Positions 1-6,912 are shown, counted from the first letter of the stretch. The stretch: DNA of 17,684 nucleotides from Vulcanococcus sp. SFB_649D_100_25 (GCA_030833825.1 JAURGL010000018.1:1-17684), one strand, 5' to 3'. Notes: generated by a model from the letters alone, not told the origin. Numbers and translations: made by a program.

Positions 1-678
1 GCCCTTCTGGCCCTCAGCCCCATCTCTCTTGTCGCCTGTGCGGCCCAACCCCCAACCCAGCAGGTGGGTTGCGGGATCTCCGGCATCCCCTGCCTGAAGG
101 GGACCGCCGTGGTCGAACTCAAGACCAGCAAGGGGGTGGTGGAGCTGAGCCTCGATGGCAATGCCGCCCCCCTCACCGCCGGCAACTTTGTCGATCTGGT
201 CCGTCGCGGGATCTACAACGGGACCGTCTTCCATCGGGTGGTCAAGGAACCCATCCCCTTTGTGGTCCAGGGGGGAGATCCCCAGAGCGCCAATCCCGCC
301 ACTCCCGTCAGTGATCTCGGGACCGGGAGCTTCAACGATCCAGCCACCGGTCAGGCCCGTTTCATCCCCTTGGAGTTGCTCCTCAATGGGGAGTCCGCCC
401 CCCGTTACGGGGAGATCACCGCTGGTCCTGGTCAGCAGCAGCGCCTGAAGCTGCCCCATGAGCGGGGCGCCCTGGCCATGGCCCGCTCCAGCGACCCCAA
501 TTCCGCGAGCGCCCAGTTCTATATCGCCCTACGCGCCCTGCCGGAGCTCGATGGTCGTTACGCCGTCTTCGGCCGCGTCACCAAAGGGATGGAGGTGGTC
601 GATCGGATCAGCCAGGGGGACAAACTGATCAGCGCCACGGTCCTCCAGGGCGGGACCCTGGTGAAGGACGCCAATTAA
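1..678 (+). CDS. Cyclophilin-type peptidyl-prolyl cis-trans isomerase, lipoprotein (5' end outside window)
   Basis: Predicted to catalyse cis-trans isomerisation of Xaa-Pro bonds in the periplasm or at a membrane surface. The frame is open to base 1, so the true start lies upstream; the GTG at 64 is internal. The first visible codons give a hydrophobic stretch ending in Leu-Val-Ala-Cys (Cys codon at 37-39), a good lipobox for signal peptidase II. The cyclophilin domain follows: FHRV at about 229-240 with the catalytic Arg, FVVQGGDP soon after, then SAQFYIAL and LDGRYAVFGRV near the C-terminus. An insertion between QGGDP and the SAQF segment is longer than in minimal cyclophilins. The stop codon shares bases with the stop of the convergent ilvN. 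The family call is secure; the in vivo substrate is unknown. Confidence 0.93.
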   Translation, partial: ALLALSPISLVACAAQPPTQQVGCGISGIPCLKGTAVVELKTSKGVVELSLDGNAAPLTAGNFVDLVRRGIYNGTVFHRVVKEPIPFVVQGGDPQSANPATPVSDLGTGSFNDPATGQARFIPLELLLNGESAPRYGEITAGPGQQQRLKLPHERGALAMARSSDPNSASAQFYIALRALPELDGRYAVFGRVTKGMEVVDRISQGDKLISATVLQGGTLVKDAN

Positions 679-1205
679 GCGGGGACCCGCTTATCGAGGC
701 TGGTGAGCTTCAGGTAAGCGGTGTTCACGCCGGATTCCCGCTCCAGAGCGATGCGACCGGTGCGGGCGATTTCGAGGATCCCGTAGCTCGAGAGGACGTT
801 CTCGAGGGCTACGAGCTTGCCGGGATCCCCGACGATTTCGATCACCAGGGCGGTGTCGGCTACATCGACCACCTTGGCCCTGAACACCTGCACCAGATCG
901 AGAATTGCCGCCCGCTTCTCGGGAGGTGCCGAAACCTTCAGGAGCATCAGCTCCCGTTCCACGGCGGGAATGCGGGTCAGATCCGTTACCCCGAGGACAT
1001 TCACCAGCTTGTTGAGCTGCTTGGTGAGTTGTTCGAGGGTCTGCTCGTCCCCATCCACCACCATCGTCAGGCGGGAGCGGCCATGTTCCTCAGCCGGCCC
1101 AACCGCCAGGCTTTCGATGTTGAAGCCCCGGCGGGCAAACAGGCCGGCGATGCGGCTCAGGGCACCGGATTCGTCTTCCAACAGCACCGAGAGGGTGTGC
1201 TTCAT
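675..1205 (-). CDS. ilvN: Acetolactate synthase small (regulatory) subunit
   Basis: Regulatory subunit of acetohydroxyacid synthase, the first common enzyme of valine, leucine and isoleucine synthesis. It activates the catalytic IlvB subunit and confers feedback inhibition by valine. The 176 residues begin with MKHTLSVLLEDESGALSRIAG, an ACT domain (about residues 3-76), and continue with the C-terminal ALS small-subunit domain, including RELMLLKV near residue 84 and a GILEIARTGR segment near 143. Length is normal for the cyanobacterial family. The ATG start overlaps the stop of the upstream hydrolase by 4 bp, so the two genes are probably co-transcribed and translationally coupled. The catalytic ilvB is not in this window, as is common in cyanobacteria. 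Confidence 0.96.
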   Translation of the reverse strand: MKHTLSVLLEDESGALSRIAGLFARRGFNIESLAVGPAEEHGRSRLTMVVDGDEQTLEQLTKQLNKLVNVLGVTDLTRIPAVERELMLLKVSAPPEKRAAILDLVQVFRAKVVDVADTALVIEIVGDPGKLVALENVLSSYGILEIARTGRIALERESGVNTAYLKLTSLDKRVPA

Positions 1206-2185
1206 GCCCAGGGCTGTTCGCGTGGCGGACCGACCACCAAGTTACGCGTCAGCCAGCTGAGGACGGCGGCATTGAACAGCTCGGGGTGCTCGTCATGGGG
1301 GCAGTGCCCGACGCCATGGAGCTGCTGAAGCTCCAGATCCTCCTTGTGTTGCCTCAGTTGCTGGCTGACTTCGATCGGGATCAGGCGGTCCTGGCTGCCC
1401 CAGAGCACCAGCAGGGGATGCTTGAGGCGCCGCAGCAGGCACGGGGCGGTGGCGGGCCCCGGCCTCAGGGCCATCCCGATGCTCATCGCCCGCAGGGCCC
1501 GGGCCGCCGTGGGCCTTAGGGCCGGTCTGGCCACCAGGCGCCTCAGCTCCAGATCCACTGCTGATTGATCGCTGTAGGCACTGCGGAGCCCGAGATCCAG
1601 CAGGGGAGAACGCACGATCAGCGGCAGGAGCAGCTCCAGGGGCAGGAGGCGGCAGAGGAGCACCACCAGGGGGCGCCGCAGCACTCGCCCCCAGCGCGCC
1701 CGGCGCCGTTGGATCGGCAGCAGGAGGGTGGGATCGGGCAGGGGGGCGGCGATTACCGCCAGGACCCAATTCGGGAAGAACACCGCACAGGTGATCCCCA
1801 CCAGCCCTCCAAGGGAGTTCCCCACCAAGACCGCCGGGGCCTGGACCACCTGCTCCAGAAAGGCCTGGAGCTGCCTGGCCCAAAGGCGGTTGTCCAGTGG
1901 GCGATGCCGCCGGTGGGGGGGCTGACTGGAGGCCCCGAAGCCCAGAAGATCGATGGCGTAGACGCACCAGCCCGCCTCCACCAGGGCGGAGGCGTTGTGC
2001 CTCCAGTGCCCGCTGGCCGCCCCGAAGCCGTGCAGCAGCACCAGGGCCGGGGCGTCGCGTTGACCAAGAACACGCCAGTGAATGCTGTGCCCTTCCCACT
2101 GCCACTGGCTTGGCTCCCCCCAGTGGGCCCCTGTCGGGGCAGGCTGGGTTTGAGATGGCTGTGGCGGAGACACGGTGGCCGACAC
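1202..2185 (-). CDS. Alpha/beta-fold hydrolase
   Basis: A 327-residue alpha/beta hydrolase of unknown substrate. The catalytic set is complete: oxyanion-loop LHGFG at residues 51-55, nucleophile Ser124 in GNSLGG, acid Asp266 in LWGSQDRLIP and His294 in HGVGHCPHDEHP. The Arg/Leu-rich region at about 150-250 is the cap domain. The W-x-W-x-G-x-x-I-x-W entry at 28-37 resembles plant-type and cyanobacterial hydrolases often labelled haloalkane-dehalogenase-like or pheophytinase-like, but specificity cannot be assigned. The ATG at 2185 lies inside the divergent trm1 start region; a GTG four codons later (2173) would remove that overlap and is equally credible because the first 25 residues are low-complexity Pro/Gln/Ser. 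It is followed by ilvN with a 4-bp overlap. Confidence 0.9.
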   Translation of the reverse strand: MSATVSPPQPSQTQPAPTGAHWGEPSQWQWEGHSIHWRVLGQRDAPALVLLHGFGAASGHWRHNASALVEAGWCVYAIDLLGFGASSQPPHRRHRPLDNRLWARQLQAFLEQVVQAPAVLVGNSLGGLVGITCAVFFPNWVLAVIAAPLPDPTLLLPIQRRRARWGRVLRRPLVVLLCRLLPLELLLPLIVRSPLLDLGLRSAYSDQSAVDLELRRLVARPALRPTAARALRAMSIGMALRPGPATAPCLLRRLKHPLLVLWGSQDRLIPIEVSQQLRQHKEDLELQQLHGVGHCPHDEHPELFNAAVLSWLTRNLVVGPPREQPWA

Positions 2186-3317
2186 GGCAAACCCTGCTCA
2201 CTATTGCGAAGGTGCAGCCCAGCTGCAGTTGGGGACGGGGTTTTTTCGGCCTGAATCCCGCCCTTCCAGGGATCTCGGGGTGTTGCTCGCCCGGGTGATC
2301 GCCGCCCAGCGTCCGCTCACGGTGTTGGACCTGATGGCGGGCTGCGGGATCCGGGCGCTCCGCTACGGCTTGGAGGCTGCGGCCGGGCAGGTGTGGGCCA
2401 ACGATGCCGATGCGGATCGTCTCCCCCTGCTGCAGGCCAACCTTCAAGTCCTGCCGGGACAGGGGTGTCAGCTGGAGACCAGTGCCCGCACGGCCCAGCA
2501 CCTGCTGGCGGACTGCCTGATGCAGCAACGGCGCTTTGCGCTGCTGGATCTCGATGCCTTCGGCTGCCCCACCAGCCTGGTCCCCCTGGCCCTGGAGGCC
2601 CTGGCGTTTGACGGGGTCCTGTATCTGGCCAGCACCGATGGGCGCTCCCCCACCGGCCATGACAGGCCGGCGGCGATTCGATCGCTCGGGGCGGCGGCCC
2701 GGGCCCATCCCGCCAGCTGGGAACTGGCCCTGCGCCTGCAGATCGCCGTGGTGGCCAAGGTGGCCTGGGCGATGGGACGTGGCATTCGCCCCCTGTTCTG
2801 TTTCAGCGAGGGGCGGACCTTCCGCACCGCCATCCAGCTCCGGCGCCGCCCCGAGCCCAAGGAAGAGCAGCAGCTCGGCCTGCACGCCTACTGCCACCGC
2901 TGCGCCGAGCAGCAGCAGCAGAGCCTGCTGCACCTGCGCCAGTGGTCAGCCTGCGCCTGCACCGATGCCCCCCCCTTGGCAATTTCCGGCCCGCTGTGGT
3001 TGGGGCCGTTGCAGCACCCCCCCACGCTCGATGCCATGGGGCAGGCCGCAGCTGAGCTGCCCCCCGGGAGCATCAGCCCCGCCAGCCTGCGCCTGCTGGC
3101 CAAGCTCCGCGCTGATTCCGGTCTCCCCTTGAGCTGCTGGCCCCTCTCGGAGCTGGGCCGACGCCTGGGGGGAGGCCCCCCTGCCCTCGATCGCCTCTTG
3201 GAGGCTTTGCGTCAGGAGGGATACCAGGCGGATCGCTCGGCCGTGATGGCCGGACAGTTCCGCAGCAATGCTCCCTTCCAGCGCGTCCTGGAGCTGGCTT
3301 CTGCGCTAAATAGGTAG
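2175..3317 (+). CDS. trm1: Trm1-like tRNA (guanine-N2-)-dimethyltransferase
   Basis: Predicted S-adenosylmethionine-dependent methyltransferase that forms N2-methyl- or N2,N2-dimethylguanosine at position 26 (and possibly 27) of tRNA. Evidence: FFRPESRPSRDL at residues 23-34 matches the Trm1 N-terminal signature, LDLMAGCGIRALRYG at 51-65 is the SAM-binding motif I, and ANDAD at 75-79 is the acidic ribose-binding loop. LDLDAFGCP at 124-132 is the catalytic motif; Trm1 usually has Asp-Pro-Phe-Gly here, so Pro is replaced by Ala. Cys240/Cys243 and Cys260/Cys262 look like the zinc site, followed by the characteristic GPLWLGPL. Length (380) suits the compact bacterial/archaeal form. The start is GTG at 2175; no later start keeps the N-terminal motif. 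Trm1 is mainly archaeal/eukaryotic, with few bacterial lineages. Confidence 0.92.
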   Translation: MADTANPAHYCEGAAQLQLGTGFFRPESRPSRDLGVLLARVIAAQRPLTVLDLMAGCGIRALRYGLEAAAGQVWANDADADRLPLLQANLQVLPGQGCQLETSARTAQHLLADCLMQQRRFALLDLDAFGCPTSLVPLALEALAFDGVLYLASTDGRSPTGHDRPAAIRSLGAAARAHPASWELALRLQIAVVAKVAWAMGRGIRPLFCFSEGRTFRTAIQLRRRPEPKEEQQLGLHAYCHRCAEQQQQSLLHLRQWSACACTDAPPLAISGPLWLGPLQHPPTLDAMGQAAAELPPGSISPASLRLLAKLRADSGLPLSCWPLSELGRRLGGGPPALDRLLEALRQEGYQADRSAVMAGQFRSNAPFQRVLELASALNR

Positions 3318-3335
3318 GCGTTACGGCACAGGGTC

Positions 3336-3437
3336 ATGGCCTCGGAAATCTTCGGCACCGCAGCGCTGTTCTGGGTTCTGATCCCCATCGGTCTTGTTGG
3401 TGGTGCCCTCCTGCTGAAGCTCCAGGGCGACAGCTGA
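3336..3437 (+). CDS. petM: Cytochrome b6f complex subunit 7 (PetM)
   Basis: A 33-residue single-span thylakoid membrane protein, the small peripheral subunit PetM of the cytochrome b6f complex linking plastoquinol oxidation to plastocyanin or cytochrome c6 reduction. The product starts MASEIFGTAALFWVLIPIG and ends in LLLKLQGDS, the typical PetM pattern: a short acidic N-terminus, one transmembrane helix (about residues 8-27) and a Lys-Leu-Gln-Gly tail. It is the usual PetM length. The gene lies 18 bp after the trm1 stop on the same strand and could be read from the same transcript, though the abundance expected of a b6f subunit suggests a promoter of its own inside the end of trm1. A clear ribosome binding site is not visible. 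Confidence 0.95.
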   Translation: MASEIFGTAALFWVLIPIGLVGGALLLKLQGDS

Positions 3438-3576
3438 GCCCGGCTCATTGACCGAACAGAGCTCATCAGGGCGCACGACACAGGTCTGCGCCACTGAAAC
3501 CTCTGCGCGTGACCTCCCAATCAGCCACTGGATTCAGGCCCTGGCTGGACTCCTGGATTTGCGCGGTGTCTCAGCG

Positions 3577-3903
3577 CTAAGCCTGAGCGCGCCAGATGCA
3601 ACGCCCCACCCGCTGAATGTGCTCCTCGAGCTCTGCTGGAAGCTCATGGCGCAGGACGAGATCCACCTTCCAAGGCATCAGGAGCTCATCCACTTCAGCC
3701 ATCAGCCGCAAACGGCTTTGGTGGTTGAGCGAGATTCCGTCTAGGCATAAGTCAATATCTGAACCCTCCCGCTGACGGCCCATCGCCCTTGAGCCAAAGA
3801 GCCACACCGCTTCGAGGGCTTGCTCCTTGGCGAACAGGGCCTGCAATTGCTGGCAGCGCCGATCAGGAATTCCTGGTATCGCGCTGGTGGCCGAGCTTGT
3901 CAC
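3577..3903 (-). CDS. mntA: MNT-domain nucleotidyltransferase, putative MntA-type antitoxin
   Basis: Minimal nucleotidyltransferase of 108 residues. The polymerase-beta-like active site is visible: GSRAMGR at 37-43, Ser-Asp-Ile-Asp at 48-51 giving the first two metal-binding aspartates (D49, D51), and a third acidic residue D81 in KVDLVL. In characterised HepT/MntA pairs, MntA neutralises the HEPN toxin by transferring AMP to a Tyr in its active-site motif; I infer the same role here from family and gene order. The ATG overlaps the stop of the upstream HEPN gene by 4 bp, so the pair forms one toxin-first operon read leftward. Active-site residues appear intact, so the gene does not look decayed. 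Confidence 0.9.
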   Translation of the reverse strand: MTSSATSAIPGIPDRRCQQLQALFAKEQALEAVWLFGSRAMGRQREGSDIDLCLDGISLNHQSRLRLMAEVDELLMPWKVDLVLRHELPAELEEHIQRVGRCIWRAQA

Positions 3904-4313
3904 GCCCGTTCCTCCTGCTCACGTTGGCTGAGCCGATGGCGGAGCTGCTGAAAACAAACCAAGTAGCGCCCTGAGATGTTGGCGGCAATCGCATCAGCCG
4001 TTGGCCTGTTGTAGGTGTGGCTGGTGAGATTGCGGTCTTGGATCATCTGCATCCACGCTTCACCGTCGTCGATCAGCCCAAGCCTGAAGGCCTCTCGCAG
4101 GGTGTCGCGGGAGCCAAGCAGCGTTGCGTCTCCCTGGCTGCGCAACAGATCGCGCAGCGTGTTCCAAGCCAGCTCAAAGGTGTATTCAAAAGCTTTGATC
4201 AAGCCTTGCTGCTCGCGTTCATTGAGCTCTGGCGGTTCAAAGAAGGCTTCCAACTGAACAAGAGCCTTGCCGTAATTGCTGAAGCGCTGTTGCCAGCGAA
4301 TGTCCGCCGTCAT
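3900..4313 (-). CDS. hepT: HEPN-domain protein of the HI0074 family, putative HepT-type toxin
   Basis: A 137-residue helical protein of the nucleotidyltransferase-substrate-binding (HI0074/HEPN) family. Signatures are FEYTFELAWNTLRDLL at 42-57, REAFRLGLI at 73-81 and the terminal motif R94-N-L-T-S-H99-T-Y101, an exact RX4HXY motif. In HEPN toxins the Arg and His form the RNase site, and Tyr is the residue AMPylated by the partner MntA. All three are present, so it is predicted to be active. It is the first gene of the two-gene operon and overlaps the MNT gene by 4 bp. The pair lies between petM and ycf39, on the opposite strand to both, and has noticeably lower GC in places, consistent with acquisition as a unit. 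Confidence 0.9.
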   Translation of the reverse strand: MTADIRWQQRFSNYGKALVQLEAFFEPPELNEREQQGLIKAFEYTFELAWNTLRDLLRSQGDATLLGSRDTLREAFRLGLIDDGEAWMQMIQDRNLTSHTYNRPTADAIAANISGRYLVCFQQLRHRLSQREQEERA

Positions 4314-4508
4314 TTGAAATGCAGTGACTCAACGGCTGAATCACAGGGCCCTAGCGAAGCTTAAGTACGCCTGAGAGAGCAAGTCTCGAGGCGCTTGGTC
4401 TTCCGGGTTTGCCGCAGGCCGCTGGACCTAGGTCGCAACGACCACCTCGACCTCCTCGGCATCGGGTTCTCCCACGCCTCTAGGCTCATGCCTCTCTGAC
4501 TCAGCCTG
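4314..4508. promoter_or_regulatory. Divergent intergenic region between hepT and ycf39
   Basis: This 195-bp gap must hold the leftward hepT promoter and probably a rightward ycf39 promoter. A perfect 10-bp palindrome (GACCTAGGTC) lies at 4425-4434 and is immediately continued by GGTCG-CAA-CGACC at 4431-4443, so the two dyads share an arm. A TAGGCT hexamer at 4481-4486, 22 bp before the ycf39 ATG, could be a -10 box, but no matching -35 box is convincing. No coding sequence is supported here. Assignment is inferred from position and symmetry only. Confidence 0.35.
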
Positions 4509-5471
4509 ATGCAGGTCCTGGTGATCGGTGCGACCGGAACTCTGGGTCGTCAAATCGCTCGGCAGGCCCTCGATTCCGGCCATCAGGTCCGCTGCATGGT
4601 CCGCTCTCCCCGCAAGGCGGCCTTCCTGCAGGAATGGGGTTGCGAGCTCACCCGCGGCGACCTGCTCGAACCCGACAGCCTCGACTACGCCCTTGAGGGG
4701 CAAGAGGCCGTCATCGATGCCGCCACGGCCCGGGCCACCGATCCCGGCAGCGTGTACGACACCGACTGGACCGGCAAGCTCAACCTGCTGAACGCCTGCG
4801 AGCGGGCAGGGGTCAAGCGCTATGTCTTCCTCTCCCTGCTCGGGGCTGAGAAGCATCGCGATGTCCCGTTGATGGACATCAAGTACTGCACCGAGCGGGC
4901 CCTGATCGAGTCGGATTTCGACTACACGATCCTGCAGGGGGTGGCCTTCATGCAGGGCCTGATCAGCCAGATGGCCATTCCGGTGTTGGAGAGCCAGACC
5001 GTGTGGGTCAGCGGCACCCCCACCTCGATCGCTTACATGAACACCCAGGACCTGGCCCGCTTCGCGGTGGCAGCCCTGGTGCGCCCTGAGACCAGCCGCA
5101 AGGCCTTCCCCGTGGTGGGTCCCCGCGCTTGGAACACCGGCGAGATCACCCAGATCTGCGAGAAATACACCAGCAAGAGCGCCCGGGTGATTCGCGTGCA
5201 GCCCTTCCTGCTGCGCTTGATGGAGTCGGTGACCTCCTTCTTTGAACCTTCCGTGAACGTGGCCGAGCGCCTCGCCTTCGACAAGGTGGTCGGTGGTGGC
5301 GAACCCCTGACGGCCCCGATGGAGGAGAGCTACGCCGCCTTTGGCCTCGATCCCCAGGAGACCACCCAGCTTGAGGACTACCTCAAGGAGTACTACGACA
5401 CGATCCTCAAGCGCCTGCGGGACATGGAGGCCGATCTCGACAAGGACGCCAAGAAGAAGCTCCCCTTCTAG
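4509..5471 (+). CDS. ycf39: Ycf39, NmrA-like atypical SDR, photosystem II assembly factor
   Basis: A 320-residue NmrA-type atypical short-chain dehydrogenase. Ycf39 in cyanobacteria associates with high-light-inducible proteins and chlorophyll synthase during early photosystem II assembly, aiding pigment delivery to D1. The sequence starts MQVLVIGATGTLGRQIA, with the NAD(P)-binding GATGTLG at residues 8-14, and continues with MVRSPRKAAFL at about 35-45, VFLSLLGAEKHRDVPLMDIK around 115-135 and the family-typical TILQGVAFMQGLISQ. The catalytic YxxxK is modified, as expected for this non-classical family. The C-terminal third (LEDYLKEYYDTILKRLRDME) is charged and helical. Length and ends match the family. 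A hairpin follows the stop, so transcription may end there. Confidence 0.95.
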   Translation: MQVLVIGATGTLGRQIARQALDSGHQVRCMVRSPRKAAFLQEWGCELTRGDLLEPDSLDYALEGQEAVIDAATARATDPGSVYDTDWTGKLNLLNACERAGVKRYVFLSLLGAEKHRDVPLMDIKYCTERALIESDFDYTILQGVAFMQGLISQMAIPVLESQTVWVSGTPTSIAYMNTQDLARFAVAALVRPETSRKAFPVVGPRAWNTGEITQICEKYTSKSARVIRVQPFLLRLMESVTSFFEPSVNVAERLAFDKVVGGGEPLTAPMEESYAAFGLDPQETTQLEDYLKEYYDTILKRLRDMEADLDKDAKKKLPF

Positions 5472-5480
5472 GCGGGACTG

Positions 5481-5499
5481 GCGAACCCCTGTGGTTCGC
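5481..5499 (+). terminator. Possible terminator hairpin after ycf39
   Basis: GCGAACC at 5481-5487 pairs perfectly with GGTTCGC at 5493-5499 across a 5-nt loop, 9 bp after the ycf39 stop. The trailing sequence (TTGTACTATT) is T-rich but not a true T run, so termination may be weak or the hairpin may only protect the 3' end. Confidence 0.5.
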
Positions 5500-5531
5500 T
5501 TGTACTATTAGGTGTCTTGCTTGCTGGATCC

Positions 5532-5747
5532 GTGGCCATCGCTCAGATCAAAAACCTGCAGCGCCGCCTTGGGCACCTTGAGCAGGAAGCCGTCGATGAG
5601 GTGAGCCGGGCCTGCGGCCATGACCTCTGGCAGTCGATCGGTCCCGATGCCCTCGACAGCCTCGAGGACCCCGACCGCCGTGCCCGCGCCAACTACTACT
5701 ACGGGCAACTCCAGGTGGTGCGAGAGCTCAAGGACTGCCTGGGCTAG
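5532..5747 (+). CDS. Small conserved-looking hypothetical protein, 71 aa
   Basis: I do not recognise a named family. The product from GTG 5532 begins VAIAQIKNLQRRLGHLEQE and is a charged helical protein, with a coiled-coil-like first third and an RRARANYYYGQLQVVRELKDC tail section. Codon use looks like that of the neighbouring genes. A TTG at 5517 would add five residues (LLAGS) and has an AGG four bases upstream, so it is a fair alternative. The C-terminal stop overlaps the stop codon of a possible convergent ORF in a CTAG palindrome. It follows ycf39 on the same strand, separated by a hairpin. No signal peptide or membrane segment is visible, so it is probably cytoplasmic. Confidence 0.7.
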   Translation: MAIAQIKNLQRRLGHLEQEAVDEVSRACGHDLWQSIGPDALDSLEDPDRRARANYYYGQLQVVRELKDCLG

Positions 5748-5944
5748 GGGGACTTGCGCCCCCGCATGGTGTCCAGTTGCTCAATGTCGAATGCTTTTGA
5801 CCGCAGGGTTGACTGCAGCACTTGTGCAATCGTGCCGAGGGGCCGATCCAAGTCGCCGAGGCTGCGGATCAGCGCCAGTTCATCCTTGACTGCGCTGGAG
5901 AACAGGCGAAATCCCCAGGGACTTGGGCCTGTTGGGACGATCAA
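5744..5944 (-). CDS. Doubtful small hypothetical ORF or gene remnant
   Basis: A 66-residue leftward frame whose later part (FSSAVKDELALIRSLGDL, then IAQVLQSTLRSKAFDIEQL) reads like a real soluble helical protein. However, the only start is a TTG directly after an in-frame TAA, and the AAGGG before it is too close to act as a normal ribosome binding site. It may therefore be the 3' remnant of a longer lost gene. It fills the gap between the 71-residue protein and the DUF305 gene and ends convergently, sharing bases with the neighbour's stop codon. Alternative frames on the other strand across this interval are less protein-like. Confidence 0.35.
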   Translation of the reverse strand: MIVPTGPSPWGFRLFSSAVKDELALIRSLGDLDRPLGTIAQVLQSTLRSKAFDIEQLDTMRGRKSP

Positions 5945-5981
5945 CCCTTAAGCGCAGTAGAAGCGGATCCTTTTGACGGCT

Positions 5982-6715
5982 ATGCCTGTCGCCTTGCCCC
6001 TGTCCCACCCCCGCCAAGGCTTGCTCGCCCTGGCCCTGATGCTGGTGAGCGCCAGCACGATGCCCAAGGTCCGTGCCCAGGAGCACGATCACCATCACCA
6101 TCGTCAGCACCACCAGCCGGCGACTGATCCCCAGGACACCCATGCAGGCCATGCCCACGGCCATGATCTGGGCCCTGCTGGGGCAGTACCTACGACCTGC
6201 GCTGGCTCGACGCGATGGTGCAGCACCACACAGGCGCTCTGCGCATGAGCGAGTTTCTGTTTGGAGCCGGAGAGCCGGGTGTCGGTGCTCTCGCCAAGGA
6301 GATCTGGGTTGAGCAGGCCAATGAGATCAGAGCCATGGGGCGATGGCGAAGGGCCTGGTATCCCGACGCCCCGAACTTCCCGGTGGCGTGGCGTTCAGGT
6401 GCTGACCCCGACCAGACCTCGGGATTGCCTCGGATGAGTCCTCAGCAGATTGAGGCGATGCGGATGATGCAGAGCACACCCACTCGCGAAAACCGTGTGA
6501 CGTGGTTTCTCGAGGGAATGTTGATGCACCACGGCGGAGCCTTGCAGATGGCGCACGATGGACTCAAGAAGTCCAAAAACCCCACCATTCAGTACTTGGC
6601 TCAGGAGATCATCTTGAGCCAGAGCGACGAGATCATTCGCTTGCGAAAGATGCTCCAGTTTGAGGGCCTTGATAAGCCCGAATACCACCAGTTCGATGCG
6701 CTGTTCTTCCGATGA
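5982..6715 (+). pseudogene. His-rich periplasmic DUF305 protein, interrupted by a frameshift
   Basis: Two adjacent frames make one DUF305 protein. The first (ATG 5982, or TTG 5973) encodes a signal peptide, with h-region LLALALMLVSAS and a likely cut after VRA, then a His-rich segment (HDHHHH..., HAGHAHGHD) ending in LGPAG. It then runs out of frame to a stop at 6248. The second frame takes over with STYDLRWLDAMVQHHTGALRMS and reaches the stop at 6713-6715. It has two MxxHHxxAL repeats (MVQHHTGAL near 6215 and MLMHHGGAL near 6520). The break coincides with GGGG at 6180-6183: losing two Gs or gaining one restores the frame (about 243 aa). DUF305 includes the Synechocystis copper-binding protein CopM, so a periplasmic metal role is inferred. 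Sequencing error, recent mutation or phase-variable switching are all possible. Confidence 0.85.
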
Positions 6716-6912
6716 ACGTTGCTGCGATCGCGACCGCTCTGCTCTTGCTGCCCTCAATCGCCATGGCCCACGGCAAGGGGATGTACCCCAGTGAGGCCGA
6801 AGCTTTGCAGCGGGCCAAGCAGTTGGGCTGTAGTGGAGCCCATCGCAATGGGGACGCCTGGATGCCTTGCCGCGATGAAGCCGCTCTGCACCGTGCACTG
6901 CGCGAACAATGA
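6712..6912 (+). CDS. Secreted small protein with DUF3721 domain
   Basis: A 66-residue protein with an N-terminal signal peptide (about residues 1-19, cut after AMA) and a C-terminal DUF3721-like motif: GMYPSEAEALQRAKQLGC followed by GAHRNGDAWMPC. The mature protein keeps two cysteines (in LGCSGAH and WMPC) and a histidine, which could bind a metal or form a disulfide. Function of the domain is unknown. The ATG overlaps the DUF305 stop by 4 bp and its own stop overlaps the next ATG by 4 bp, so the three genes are one translationally coupled unit. The coupling suggests that the mature protein acts with the DUF305 protein in the periplasm, but this is inference. Confidence 0.82.
   Translation: MNVAAIATALLLLPSIAMAHGKGMYPSEAEALQRAKQLGCSGAHRNGDAWMPCRDEAALHRALREQ

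Noticed and set aside
1293..2933. Very long 546-codon leftward frame
   Set aside because: It spans both the hydrolase and trm1 in a wrong frame and is Pro/Gly/Ala/Arg-rich, a common artefact of high GC; both true genes have full catalytic motifs.
3448..3744. Plus-strand 98-codon frame after petM
   Set aside because: It overlaps the MNT antitoxin gene, which has clear active-site motifs, and has no recognisable content itself.
5880..6164. Leftward 94-codon frame with a hydrophobic start opposite the DUF305 signal region
   Set aside because: It is the complement of the His-rich coding region; its Gln/His/Gly-rich residues follow from that, and the plus-strand frame has a clear family match.
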